Shown: positions 1-7,837 of the stretch, in pieces | How the letters are laid out: each line of letters starts with the position of its first letter | Position numbering within the stretch: the first letter of the stretch is position 1 | Source: JAPUDS01 sp039812985 | GTDB lineage: Bacteria > Patescibacteriota > Saccharimonadia > Saccharimonadales > Saccharimonadaceae | Length of the DNA: 37,199 nucleotides | NCBI GenBank assembly: GCA_039812985.1 | Contig: JBDHUL010000003.1 | Location: 1 to 37,199 of the forward strand | Reading direction: 5' to 3' | The notes under the pieces: model-generated | Told to the model about the DNA's origin: nothing | Seen by the model: the letters and a program-made list of their open reading frames with translations, nothing else | Database searches by the model: none | Translations under genes and position numbers: made by a program

Positions 1-1722
1 AAGTTGAAAACAATGCTGACGAGGCTTGAGTTTCGCAGCCTGCTCCGTGCTCTGCCGGCCAACATGCGTAGCGATGCACCTGTTGATATGCCGGAACTGG
101 CGAGTATTGAGCCGGCAAAACTCGTTAATGTTACGAAAGAATTTTCTACACTACTCACCATGGCCGAAAAGGTCGTCGTGCATCAACTCAATGACGATTT
201 CTACGTGTCGCCTAATAAATCGGAAATGGCCAAAGTGACCCTCGAGGAGTATGGGAAACTGAAACTTGGTTCGATCGTTGTGCATGGTGCCAATACATTT
301 TTTATGCGTCTACTGATAAATGCCGGTACTCGACTACCGGCGAGTGTGTATGACACCCGACACGCCGCTTTCCTCCTTGATCCGCTTAGGAAATCGCGTG
401 GTCTTGAGGACATGACTGGCATCAATGCTGGGAACCCAGCGCAAGCCGTGGCGGCCGTGTGGACATTGTACGAAGAGCAAATGGCAGAATTTCAGAAACT
501 ACCAAAGCTTAAGAGTATTGCGTTTGACGTTGATTTTCCGCTCATACCAGTACTGGCACGGATGGAGTACCGCGGCATCATCCTTGATACGGCGTTCCTC
601 GGCGAAATGAACCGATCGTTGACGCAAGAGATTAAAGACACCGAGCAGGCCATGTTTAGTTTGGTGGGCCAGGAGTTCAACATTGCATCACCTATGCAGT
701 TGAGTGAAGTATTGTTTGTGAGGCTGGCGCTGCCAACGCTGGGTATCAAAAAAGGGAAAACTGGCTACTCGACAGGCCAGAAGGAACTGGACAAGCTGCG
801 TGGGCTGCATCCGATAGTTGAACTTATTGAAAAGTTCCGCGAACTGACAAAGCTGCAAAATACCTATGTCGAAGCACTTCCAAAACTAGTCGATGATCAT
901 TCGCGTCTGCACACGACCTTTAACCAGGATGTCGCGGCGACGGGGCGGTTGAGCAGTACCGACCCGAACCTACAAAATATTCCGGTACGAAGCGATCTTG
1001 GCAAAAAAATTCGAGAGGCGTTTGTGCCGGCGCCTGGAAACGTATTTGTGAGCGCTGACTACAGTCAGTTTGAACTGCGACTGGCGGCGGTGCTCGCCGG
1101 AGACAAGCAGATGATTGAGGACTTTAACGCCGGCATCGACATCCATGCTAAAACCGCGGCCGATGTCTATGGTATCCCTATCGACCAGGTTGACAAAAAC
1201 CAGCGTCGTGACGCAAAAGTGATTAATTTCGGGGTGCTCTATGGCATGAGCCCGCATGGCCTTGCAAGCGCCACTGGTATGAGTTTTATGGAGGCCAGGC
1301 AATTTATCGACGAGTATTTTCGCCTGCGGCTGCCGATTCGCAAATACATTGACGCGACTATTGAAAAAGCGAAAAGCGATGGCTATGTCGAAACATATTT
1401 TGGACGCAGACGACCAACTCCCGATGTAAAATCGAGCAACTTTATGGTTCGTTCCGGCGCCGAGCGTCAAGCGGCAAATATGCCTATACAAGGTACAGAG
1501 GCAGATCTCATGAAAATGGCCATGCTGAGAGTCGAACAAGAGATCGACGGATTTGGCGTGCAGGTACTGCAAATCCATGACTCAATTCTTGTTGAATGCC
1601 CCGCAGAAAATGAGCAGAAGGTGAAAGAGATATTGCGTGAGTGCATGGAAAACATCTACCCCGAACTCGGTATAAAGCTGAAAGTTGACACAAGTAGCGG
1701 CAAAAACTGGGGTGAAGCATAA
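1..1722 (+). CDS. polA: DNA polymerase I, C-terminal part (5'-truncated by window edge)
   Basis: Family A DNA polymerase used in Okazaki-fragment processing and repair synthesis. The frame is open to base 1, and the first residues (LEFRSLL) resemble the linker that follows the 5'-3' exonuclease domain in full-length PolI, so the gene very likely begins outside the window. Polymerase motif A (DYSQFELR, from about nt 1057), motif B (RRDAKVINFGVLYG, about 1207-1248) and motif C (QIHDSILVE, about 1570-1596) are all intact. The region between linker and polymerase lacks the DxE-type residues of the 3'-5' exonuclease, so this looks like a Taq-like, non-proofreading enzyme. The TTG/ATG codons near the left edge are not the true start. 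It ends in TAA and is followed by a short, disturbed small gene. Confidence 0.97.
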   Translation, partial: KLKTMLTRLEFRSLLRALPANMRSDAPVDMPELASIEPAKLVNVTKEFSTLLTMAEKVVVHQLNDDFYVSPNKSEMAKVTLEEYGKLKLGSIVVHGANTFFMRLLINAGTRLPASVYDTRHAAFLLDPLRKSRGLEDMTGINAGNPAQAVAAVWTLYEEQMAEFQKLPKLKSIAFDVDFPLIPVLARMEYRGIILDTAFLGEMNRSLTQEIKDTEQAMFSLVGQEFNIASPMQLSEVLFVRLALPTLGIKKGKTGYSTGQKELDKLRGLHPIVELIEKFRELTKLQNTYVEALPKLVDDHSRLHTTFNQDVAATGRLSSTDPNLQNIPVRSDLGKKIREAFVPAPGNVFVSADYSQFELRLAAVLAGDKQMIEDFNAGIDIHAKTAADVYGIPIDQVDKNQRRDAKVINFGVLYGMSPHGLASATGMSFMEARQFIDEYFRLRLPIRKYIDATIEKAKSDGYVETYFGRRRPTPDVKSSNFMVRSGAERQAANMPIQGTEADLMKMAMLRVEQEIDGFGVQVLQIHDSILVECPAENEQKVKEILRECMENIYPELGIKLKVDTSSGKNWGEA

Positions 1723-1751
1723 GTAACGGGATTTGCGGTATTGGTTTATCG

Positions 1752-1768
1752 TACCGGGAATCCCGGTA
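1752..1768. repeat. Perfect 8-bp inverted repeat after polA
   Basis: TACCGGGA and TCCCGGTA are separated by one base. The repeat lies 30 nt after the polA stop and 2 nt before the GTG at 1771. No T-tract follows on either strand (an A-run follows on the plus strand), so it is not a classical intrinsic terminator. It could be an operator or a 3'-end-stabilising hairpin. Confidence 0.55.
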
Positions 1769-1770
1769 TC

Positions 1771-1937
1771 GTGAAAAAAATTCTCCTTACAGAAAACGAT
1801 ACGAAAGACCTGGGCTTACCTGTCGATCCATACGAGGCAACGATGAGTATTCTTGCTTCTGGATCGAGAATCAACCAGACGAAGAAGTCCAGAAATACAT
1901 TGTCAACGCTTTACGTATGGTGAAGGACATCGTGTGA
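1771..1937 (+). pseudogene. Small gene with an apparent 1-nt frameshift (about 55 aa)
   Basis: The frame starting at GTG 1771 gives a natural-looking peptide (KKILLTENDTKDLGLPVDPY), but beyond about 1838-1841 the natural-looking sequence continues in another frame (NDEYSCFWIENQPDEEV, then QKYIVNALRMVKDIV) to a TGA at 1935-1937. That frame has no ATG, GTG or TTG start upstream, only a late ATG GTG near its end. One extra A near 1839 would join the halves into one 55-residue protein. The stop overlaps the GTG of the next gene in a GTGA arrangement, the usual sign of translational coupling, which supports the second half being real. It may be a true mutation, a programmed shift or an assembly error. 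Function not recognised. Confidence 0.5.
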
Positions 1938-2500
1938 TCAAGACCATAATCTTTGACTGTTTTGGGGTGCTGGCGAGTGAGGGGTGGCGACACTTTCGGG
2001 CGAAACATTTTGGGCATGACCAGCAACGATCGACGCAGGTAAATGATGCTATGAAAGCAGTGAGTTTGGGGTATATGTCGGCCGATGATTTTTTGACGAC
2101 GGTAGCTGAGCTCTCTGGTGAGGCACCGGCGGCGATACGTCAGTACCTGTATCATAACTATCCTGACAAGGCCCTGTTTGACTTTATACAGCACCATAAG
2201 AGCCAGTACCGTTTTGGGGTGTTGTCAAATATATCGGCCGGACGTCTTGAACACATTTTTTCCCGGCAGCAGTTAGCGTTGTTTGATAGTGTGGTACTGA
2301 GTTGTGAGATAGAAGTAGCAAAGCCGGATCCAAAGGCGTATGTTATTGCGGCTGAGCGGCTAGGCACGCTGCCCAAGGAGTGTCTGTTTGTCGATGACCA
2401 GGCGAGAAATGTCGATGCGGCAGAAGTACTCGGAATGCGAGGCATTGTGTACAAAACGTACACGCAGTTTGAGGCTGAGGCGCGTATCATTCTTGGATAG
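1934..2500 (+). CDS. HAD-superfamily hydrolase (subfamily IA-like)
   Basis: Haloacid-dehalogenase-fold hydrolase of 188 residues, probably a small-molecule phosphatase. Start taken at GTG 1934, giving VIKTIIFDCFGVL; the frame is open further upstream but that part does not look like protein. Motif I has the nucleophile Asp, but the usual second Asp (DxD) is Phe (FDCFGVL). Motif II is the Ser in GVLSNIS, motif III the Lys in EVAKPDP, and motif IV is FVDDQARNVDAAEVLGM. The helical cap lies between motifs I and II, as in type C1 HADs. Loss of the general acid/base Asp may lower or change the activity. The start overlaps the stop of the small upstream gene (GTGA). Substrate unknown. Confidence 0.85.
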   Translation: MIKTIIFDCFGVLASEGWRHFRAKHFGHDQQRSTQVNDAMKAVSLGYMSADDFLTTVAELSGEAPAAIRQYLYHNYPDKALFDFIQHHKSQYRFGVLSNISAGRLEHIFSRQQLALFDSVVLSCEIEVAKPDPKAYVIAAERLGTLPKECLFVDDQARNVDAAEVLGMRGIVYKTYTQFEAEARIILG

Positions 2501-2506
2501 GTTTGG

Positions 2507-2512
2507 TATACT
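2507..2512 (+). promoter_or_regulatory. Extended -10 box, leaderless-type promoter
   Basis: TATACT preceded by TGG (extended TGn). It ends 7 nt before the ATG at 2520, so the transcript should begin at or within a base or two of the start codon. No convincing -35 box. Confidence 0.65.
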
Positions 2513-2519
2513 AAGGCGA

Positions 2520-3995
2520 ATGAGTGTGATGAAAAAAATGGAACATTTTGCACGACGTCATTTTGGCTGGATCGTTGCTGGCGGCGTTTTGGCCGCAGCT
2601 GTTACATGCCTCACCGTCGGCTTGCAACAGAGTGTGTGGTTTGACGAAGCCTATAGCGTGCTTGTAGCAAAACAGCCTATACCGGAACTGTTACGGCTGG
2701 TGGCGGCCGACACGCACCCGCCACTGTACTACCTCCTGCTGCATGGCTGGATGGGGTTGTTTGGGTCGGGTGAAATGGCGCTTCGGCTTCTGAGCGTGCT
2801 GGCTTATGGCGGAAGTCTCGCTCTTACAAGTCTGTTTATGCGTCGTCGCTTTGGGGTGCGTGCCGGCCTGTTAACGCTCGGGCTGCTCGCTGTATCGCCG
2901 CTGCTCATGCGCTATGGGTTTGAAATACGAATGTATAGTTTAGCCAGTCTTATCGGGATTGCCGCAACCTGCGTTATGGTGAAAGCCCGGGGGGGCGATG
3001 GTGCCCGTTGGTGGGTGCTCTATGCTGTGCTCGTGGCGGTAGGCATGGCAACGCTCTATAACCTTGCATATCTCTGGCTGGCTCATGCCGTATGGCTGCT
3101 GCTCTCAGACAGGCGAGCAGGTAACTTGTCGTGGCGAGTACCTTGGCTCAAAGCGTATGCAGGAAGCATAGTGTTATTTTTGCCACAACTCCCAACCGTT
3201 GTTGTTCAAATGACAAATGGCTCGCTTGCTCCTATCTCACAGCCCATGACCCTGGAGAACATGCTTAGTATTGTGACCTTTAACACGGTATATCAGCCGG
3301 TGTGGGGGCTAAATGCCACGGTATCACTGGTCGTGCTTGCCGTTCTTGCAGCGTTAGTCTCACTTGCGGTGTGGGGCTGGCAAAAGGCGTTGGTGCGGCA
3401 TGATGGGTGGCTTGTGCTGATGTACCTATGGCTGCCGGTTGCTGTACTGACACTGGTCTGTCTACTGAAGCCACTCTACGTTGAACGGTATCTGTCGCAT
3501 GTTGCCCTCGGTTTTGCTATGTCTGTTAGTCTCCTCGCGGCGGTTGTGTCACGCCGGTATCCGCGACGAGCGGCGAAGGCATATGGAGTGGTACTGGCAG
3601 CGTCGTGCCTGGGTGTGATAACGCTTGCCGCGACGGGTAACTTTAACTTTCAACGTATGCAAACACCAAACGTACGCGAAGTGGCGAGCAGGCTTGATTG
3701 TCGCCGCGGGGGCGTGGTAATGGCGGCTGATCCGTATGTCGCTACCGAATTACAATATTATGTGGAGGGGCGTTGTCCAGTGTATTTTCAGGCGTCATGG
3801 AATGACTTAAAGGGCGGGTACGCACCATACAACCACAGTGTCATGCAGATCAAGAACGAGCAGATTCCAGCACTGTCGAGCATCATATATTACGCTCACT
3901 ACGGGGAGTCAAAGCTGGCATTGCCCGCTGGGTATGGGTCAAGCATAGTAGTGAGCGGATCAGATATGCGGCTCGAAAAACTCAGCGCGGAATAA
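2520..3995 (+). CDS. GT-C fold membrane glycosyltransferase (PMT/GT39-like)
   Basis: Multi-pass membrane glycosyltransferase, predicted to transfer a sugar from a polyprenyl-phosphate donor to a surface acceptor. 491 residues from ATG 2520. The first membrane helix (about residues 16-36) is followed by the acidic loop motif WFDEAYS (D42-E43) and then DTHPPLYYLL (64-73), the arrangement typical of GT-C enzymes of the PMT/ArnT/COG5305 type. About ten further hydrophobic segments follow, then a soluble C-terminal domain of about 120 residues. ATG 2520 lies 7 nt after an extended -10 box; the frame is open further upstream into the HAD gene, but that overlap would be an out-of-frame shadow. The 3' end overlaps the convergent acyltransferase gene by 14 bp. 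Donor and acceptor are not deducible. Confidence 0.82.
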   Translation: MSVMKKMEHFARRHFGWIVAGGVLAAAVTCLTVGLQQSVWFDEAYSVLVAKQPIPELLRLVAADTHPPLYYLLLHGWMGLFGSGEMALRLLSVLAYGGSLALTSLFMRRRFGVRAGLLTLGLLAVSPLLMRYGFEIRMYSLASLIGIAATCVMVKARGGDGARWWVLYAVLVAVGMATLYNLAYLWLAHAVWLLLSDRRAGNLSWRVPWLKAYAGSIVLFLPQLPTVVVQMTNGSLAPISQPMTLENMLSIVTFNTVYQPVWGLNATVSLVVLAVLAALVSLAVWGWQKALVRHDGWLVLMYLWLPVAVLTLVCLLKPLYVERYLSHVALGFAMSVSLLAAVVSRRYPRRAAKAYGVVLAASCLGVITLAATGNFNFQRMQTPNVREVASRLDCRRGGVVMAADPYVATELQYYVEGRCPVYFQASWNDLKGGYAPYNHSVMQIKNEQIPALSSIIYYAHYGESKLALPAGYGSSIVVSGSDMRLEKLSAE

Positions 3996-5049
3996 CGCGG
4001 TTAATCCCCGGTATTTTCAGTATTGTCCATGTGCTGACGACCGCAATTGCCGCGAGCACAGAATTCATAAGGAAGTTGTCTGATGAGGCAAAACAGAGTT
4101 GAATAGCCAGAAGCGGTACGATATGAACAATGTAGGCGGTGAGGGAACGTTCCCCAAGCGTCGGCAGTAGCCAGCCGAGGGTCTGTTGTACGAAAGTGAA
4201 ACGGAGCAGTGCGCTCACAATACTACAAAGCCCCCCGAACCACACAAAGGACAGGGCAATCGTTTGAATTGCAAGCGGGTCTCTCGTAAAGAAGGATTCG
4301 GCGTGAGTACCCGGTGTGTTTGGCAAAATAATCACCGATGCTGTCACAAATAGGGCAACGAATACACCACCCGATACTACCCGCAGCGCCCGCCTCGTGT
4401 GGCGCGGTAGATGCTGAAACCACCTCAGGAAGGTTTCGAGCGAGTAACCAAACGTTGCTGGCAGGAAAAAAGCGGTCTGCCACTGAAGCCACTCGATGCG
4501 TAGGAGTGACCCTGCCAGCCAGCCCATAAGCGACCCAACAATGACGAGCGGCCATTTACCGCGTCGTAGCAGCCATATAACGAGCGGAGCGATAACGAGC
4601 AAAATAGCATAAATATAGAGGAAATGCGTGAGCGAATGAACATAGTCAAGGCGCAGTATTTGGTGCAGTAGTTCGGACCAGTCACCGGTTGCCACCGGGA
4701 TATACGACATTGCACCGCGAAATGGTAGATACCAGGTTGCAGCTACAACGGCGCAGGTCGTGATGAACATCCACATGTACAGCATGACGCCGCGAAGCAT
4801 CAAATGTTTTGCGATTGGACCAAGCGGTCGTGAACGCTTTTTGAACCCGTGAATGTACCCCACGAGGAGTCCTGACATGATCACAAATCCTTCGGCGGCA
4901 CTGACCCACAGTTCGCCGCGGCCGGTAAGAAACTGAAACACATTTGGCCACCGCCACAAATGATCCACGACGATAACGGCGATGAAAAACCCACGCAGGT
5001 AGTCGAGTGTGATGATTCTCCCTGGGGCATGGTTGACGGGTTTTGACAT
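3982..5049 (-). CDS. OpgC-like integral membrane acyltransferase
   Basis: Membrane acyltransferase of 355 residues with about ten hydrophobic helices. The N-terminus (ITLDYLRGFFIAVIVVDHLW) and the following WVSAAEGFVIMSGLLVGY match the OpgC/acyltransferase-3 layout, in which an early Asp-Tyr-Leu-Arg-Gly and a His near the end of the first helix are characteristic. OpgC proteins succinylate periplasmic glucans; here the likely role is acylation of a cell-surface glycan or lipid-linked sugar, inferred from the flanking glycosyltransferases. Start at ATG 5049, 10 nt downstream of a minus-strand TATACT. Transcribed divergently from the GT2 gene and convergent with the GT-C gene. Confidence 0.8.
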   Translation of the reverse strand: MSKPVNHAPGRIITLDYLRGFFIAVIVVDHLWRWPNVFQFLTGRGELWVSAAEGFVIMSGLLVGYIHGFKKRSRPLGPIAKHLMLRGVMLYMWMFITTCAVVAATWYLPFRGAMSYIPVATGDWSELLHQILRLDYVHSLTHFLYIYAILLVIAPLVIWLLRRGKWPLVIVGSLMGWLAGSLLRIEWLQWQTAFFLPATFGYSLETFLRWFQHLPRHTRRALRVVSGGVFVALFVTASVIILPNTPGTHAESFFTRDPLAIQTIALSFVWFGGLCSIVSALLRFTFVQQTLGWLLPTLGERSLTAYIVHIVPLLAIQLCFASSDNFLMNSVLAAIAVVSTWTILKIPGINRVIPR

Positions 5050-5059
5050 GGTGCATTTT

Positions 5060-5065
5060 AGTATA
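5060..5065 (-). promoter_or_regulatory. Extended -10 box of the acyltransferase gene
   Basis: Read on the minus strand: TGC TATACT, ending 10 nt before the ATG at 5049. Expected 5' UTR about 4 nt. Forms a divergent promoter pair with 5113-5118. Confidence 0.6.
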
Positions 5066-5112
5066 GCAAGTCATGGCTGAGAACGGACTGGTCAGGGAGC
5101 GACAAGGAAAGG

Positions 5113-5118
5113 TATAAT
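5113..5118 (+). promoter_or_regulatory. -10 box of the GT2-gtrA operon
   Basis: Consensus TATAAT; the expected start of transcription is near 5125. The 16-nt leader carries a short GGAG (5133-5136) before ATG 5141. No clear -35. Confidence 0.6.
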
Positions 5119-5140
5119 ACGTACAAAGAAACGGAGTAGT

Positions 5141-6100
5141 ATGGCAAAAAAAACTGTGGCGGTGCTCATACCGGCCTATAATGAAGAAGAAGTGCTTGGC
5201 CCGCTCTACGAACGTTTGCGTTTGCTGGGCGATACGGTCGGAGCAACATATAACGTGACGTTCTGTTTCGTCGATGATGGCAGTCATGATGAAACCCTGC
5301 CTGAACTTCGTCGGCTTGCGAAAAAGGATGATTGCGTACAGTACATCAGTCTGTCGCGTAACTTTGGCAAAGAAGCCGCTATGCTTGCCGGGTTTGACTA
5401 CACCCAGCGTTATGCCGCGACAGTTATCATTGACGCCGACCTTCAGGATCCACCGGAGCTTATCCCAGAGATGCTAAGGCTGTGGGAGGAGGGGTATGAC
5501 GATGTGTACGCCAAGCGTCGGAGCCGTCAGGGAGAATCGTGGCTAAAGAAACTTACTTCAACCGGGTTCTATGCAGTGTTGCAGCGGCTGACACGTGTGC
5601 CTATTCAGCGGAACACCGGCGATTTTCGTTTGCTGAGTCGCCGCTTGGTCGAGGCGATTGTGGCTATGCGTGAAACACAGCGGTATACCAAGGGTATGTT
5701 TAGCTGGGTTGGATTTAACAAAAAGGAAATTCTCTACGACCGCGACCCGAGGGCCGCTGGCACAACCAAATGGAACTACTGGAAACTGACCGAACTCGCG
5801 ATAGAGGGCATTTTATCATTTACGACAGCCCCGCTGCGCATTGCGTCCTTGCTCGGGATCGTTACCTCAGTCGGAGCAGCTATCTATATTGCATATCTGC
5901 TCGTTCGGCCGCTGTTTGGTGTGGCGGTGGGGTCGGGTTACGCGTCGATCATGGCGGTTGTGCTGTTTCTAGGCGGCGTGCAGCTGCTGTCACTCGGGAT
6001 TATCGGCGAGTATGTTGGGCGGATATTTAACGAAACCAAAGGCCGCCCCGCCTACTATGTCAAGGAAACAAGTGAAGACAATGAACGAAAGACTTCGTGA
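5141..6100 (+). CDS. Polyprenyl-phosphate glycosyltransferase, GT2 (DPM1/GtrB/ArnC-like)
   Basis: Makes a polyprenyl-phosphate-linked sugar from a nucleotide sugar on the cytoplasmic face of the membrane. 319 residues. The GT-A fold shows VLIPAYNEEE (8-17), the nucleotide-binding VDDGSHDET (44-52), LSRNFGKEAAMLAGF and the metal-binding DADLQD (98-103). Two C-terminal transmembrane helices (about 230-290) anchor it, as in GtrB and ArnC. The gene overlaps gtrA downstream by 20 bp, the usual partnership in which GtrA flips the product. Length and motif order are normal for the family; sugar specificity cannot be read. Confidence 0.92.
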   Translation: MAKKTVAVLIPAYNEEEVLGPLYERLRLLGDTVGATYNVTFCFVDDGSHDETLPELRRLAKKDDCVQYISLSRNFGKEAAMLAGFDYTQRYAATVIIDADLQDPPELIPEMLRLWEEGYDDVYAKRRSRQGESWLKKLTSTGFYAVLQRLTRVPIQRNTGDFRLLSRRLVEAIVAMRETQRYTKGMFSWVGFNKKEILYDRDPRAAGTTKWNYWKLTELAIEGILSFTTAPLRIASLLGIVTSVGAAIYIAYLLVRPLFGVAVGSGYASIMAVVLFLGGVQLLSLGIIGEYVGRIFNETKGRPAYYVKETSEDNERKTS

Positions 6101-6500
6101 AAAACTACGGTTCGTAACGGTCGGGCTGATCAATACCGGACTTGACGTTGGTTTATTTGCGTTTTTGACGAAGGTTGGGGTGCAGGCTATTGCTGCAAAC
6201 TACGCTTCAACAGCGGTGGCGATGTCGGTGAGCTATGTTCTTAATCGCGACTTTACCTTTCGCGCCAAAGGTCAGGCGGGTCGCCGGCGTGTGGTGATAT
6301 TTTTTGCCGTCACACTGTTTGGACTATGGGTACTGCAACCATTGGTTATTGTGGCGGTGAGCGCGTTGCTCGCTCATTCAAATATCGATCCCTATTTTGC
6401 TTCACTCGGTGCAAAGCTGGTTGCGACGGGCGTATCGCTCGTCTGGAACTACGTCATGTACAGTCGTGTTGTTTTTCGTACAACGAAGTCAGTAGAGTAG
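6081..6500 (+). CDS. GtrA-like polyprenyl-linked sugar flippase
   Basis: Small membrane protein of 139 residues with four hydrophobic helices. It opens with LRFVTVGLINTGLDVGLFAF and contains a Tyr-Val-Leu-Asn-Arg sequence before the third helix (SYVLNRDFTFR), both typical of the GtrA family. Expected role: movement of the polyprenyl-phosphate sugar made by the preceding GT2 enzyme across the membrane. Start chosen at ATG 6081 because residues from here align with the family N-terminus; the frame is open further upstream inside the GT2 gene. The 20-bp overlap indicates coupled translation. Confidence 0.9.
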   Translation: MNERLREKLRFVTVGLINTGLDVGLFAFLTKVGVQAIAANYASTAVAMSVSYVLNRDFTFRAKGQAGRRRVVIFFAVTLFGLWVLQPLVIVAVSALLAHSNIDPYFASLGAKLVATGVSLVWNYVMYSRVVFRTTKSVE

Positions 6501-6550
6501 CTCTCATGCATGGAGTTGAACCTACCGGACGAACGCAGTACAGTAGAACA

Positions 6551-7804
6551 ATGAAACTATCAGATACTGGGAAGAAGTTGTCACAAGATGCGGGGATACT
6601 CCGGCTGATGGATGACCTTGGCCAAGCGCTGTCGTCTGGAGCACCTCAAGCAATGTTTGGCGGCGGGACACCGGCGCACATACCTGAGGTGACTGCTGCG
6701 TACGAACAGTCGCTACGGGCAATTGTGGATGATCCGCTACAGCTGGCTGCGATGCTCGGTAACTATGATACCCCACAGGGATATGAAGGGTTCATAAGAG
6801 CCGCTCTGCACTTTTTTAACGACACCTACTCGTGGGGGATTACTGCTGACAATATCGCCATTACTCCTGGTTCGCAGAGCGGGTTCTTCATGTTGTTTAA
6901 TTTACTGGCGGGTCAAACGGGAGGGATAAAACGGCGCATTATGCTCCCGCTAGTACCGGAGTACATCGGGTATGTTGATCAGGTAGTCGAGCCGGATGGG
7001 TTTGTATCGATTCGTCCCGCTATAGAAAAACGCGGTGCGCACGAGTTTAAGTACCGTGTGGATCTCAACCGATTGACGGTGGATGAGACGATTGCAGCGC
7101 TCTGCGTGTCACGTCCGACGAACCCATCGGGGAATGTGTTGACCGATGAGGAAATGTGTCTGCTTTCAGACAGGGCAGCGGCCGCAGGGGTGCCGCTTAT
7201 CATCGACAATGCGTATGGACTTCCATTTCCAGGGGTTATGAACGTTTCGGCGACGCTGCCGTGGAATAACAATACTGTACTCAGTTTTAGCCTGTCGAAA
7301 GTTGGCCTGCCATCGTCGCGCGTTGGCGTGTTTGTTGGGCCGCCTGAGCTGATGCGGGCGCTGTCCTCCGCGAACGCCATATTGAATTTGGCGAGCCCAA
7401 GTTTTGGTCAGTATGTTGTTGCACCGCTTCTCGAAAACGGTGAACTACAACGCCTCAGCGAGCGGTATATTCGTCCGTACTATTTTGAGCGAGCGGAGCG
7501 GATGCGCCGGTTGCTTCATGAGCAGCTTCCGGATGGTATACCGTGGCGCCTACATGTCTATGAAGGCTCGTATTTTTTCTGGCTATGGTGCGAGGATGCG
7601 AGGAAAACTTCGATGGATATGTACGACTATCTCAAACAACGCGGGGTTATCGTGGTTCCGGGCGAGTACTTTTTTCCTGGGCAAGACACGGGCAAATGGC
7701 CGCATGCACGGGAATGTTTGCGGCTTAACTTTGCCCGCCCTGATGCCGAGCAGGATGCCGGAGTCATAGTGTTGGCTGACATGATGAGATGGGCATATAG
7801 GTAG
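6551..7804 (+). CDS. avtA: Valine-pyruvate aminotransferase
   Basis: PLP-dependent class I aminotransferase that moves the amino group between valine (or alanine) and keto acids. 417 residues from ATG 6551, the same length as E. coli AvtA from memory and alignable end to end: GILRLMDDL near the N-terminus, GGGTPAHIPEV, LPLVPEYIGYVDQ, VSRPTNPSGNV, IDNAYGLPFPG, and the PLP Schiff-base lysine K250 in SFSLSKVGLPSSRVG. The C-terminus has VPGEYFFPGQD and the substrate-carboxylate Arg in ECLRLNFARP. An in-frame ATG at 6506 would add 15 residues with no counterpart. Sits 50 nt after gtrA, probably in the same transcript. Unusual for an organism expected to lack most amino-acid synthesis; possibly acquired. 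Confidence 0.93.
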   Translation: MKLSDTGKKLSQDAGILRLMDDLGQALSSGAPQAMFGGGTPAHIPEVTAAYEQSLRAIVDDPLQLAAMLGNYDTPQGYEGFIRAALHFFNDTYSWGITADNIAITPGSQSGFFMLFNLLAGQTGGIKRRIMLPLVPEYIGYVDQVVEPDGFVSIRPAIEKRGAHEFKYRVDLNRLTVDETIAALCVSRPTNPSGNVLTDEEMCLLSDRAAAAGVPLIIDNAYGLPFPGVMNVSATLPWNNNTVLSFSLSKVGLPSSRVGVFVGPPELMRALSSANAILNLASPSFGQYVVAPLLENGELQRLSERYIRPYYFERAERMRRLLHEQLPDGIPWRLHVYEGSYFFWLWCEDARKTSMDMYDYLKQRGVIVVPGEYFFPGQDTGKWPHARECLRLNFARPDAEQDAGVIVLADMMRWAYR

Positions 7805-7818
7805 TCTCGCAGCCGAGA
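7805..7818. other. Small hairpin after avtA
   Basis: TCTCG and CGAGA around a CAGC loop, directly after the avtA stop. No T-tract follows, so terminator function is doubtful. Confidence 0.25.
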
Positions 7819-7824
7819 AACTGG

Positions 7825-7830
7825 TAGAGT
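7825..7830 (+). promoter_or_regulatory. Possible extended -10 box
   Basis: TAGAGT preceded by TGG, ending 7 nt before the ATG at 7838. A weaker match than the others but at the same leaderless spacing. Confidence 0.4.
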
Positions 7831-7837
7831 AGTAAGT

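Noticed and set aside
970..1578. 202-codon minus-strand frame inside polA
   Set aside because: Entirely within the conserved polymerase domain; reads as a low-complexity reverse shadow with no family features.
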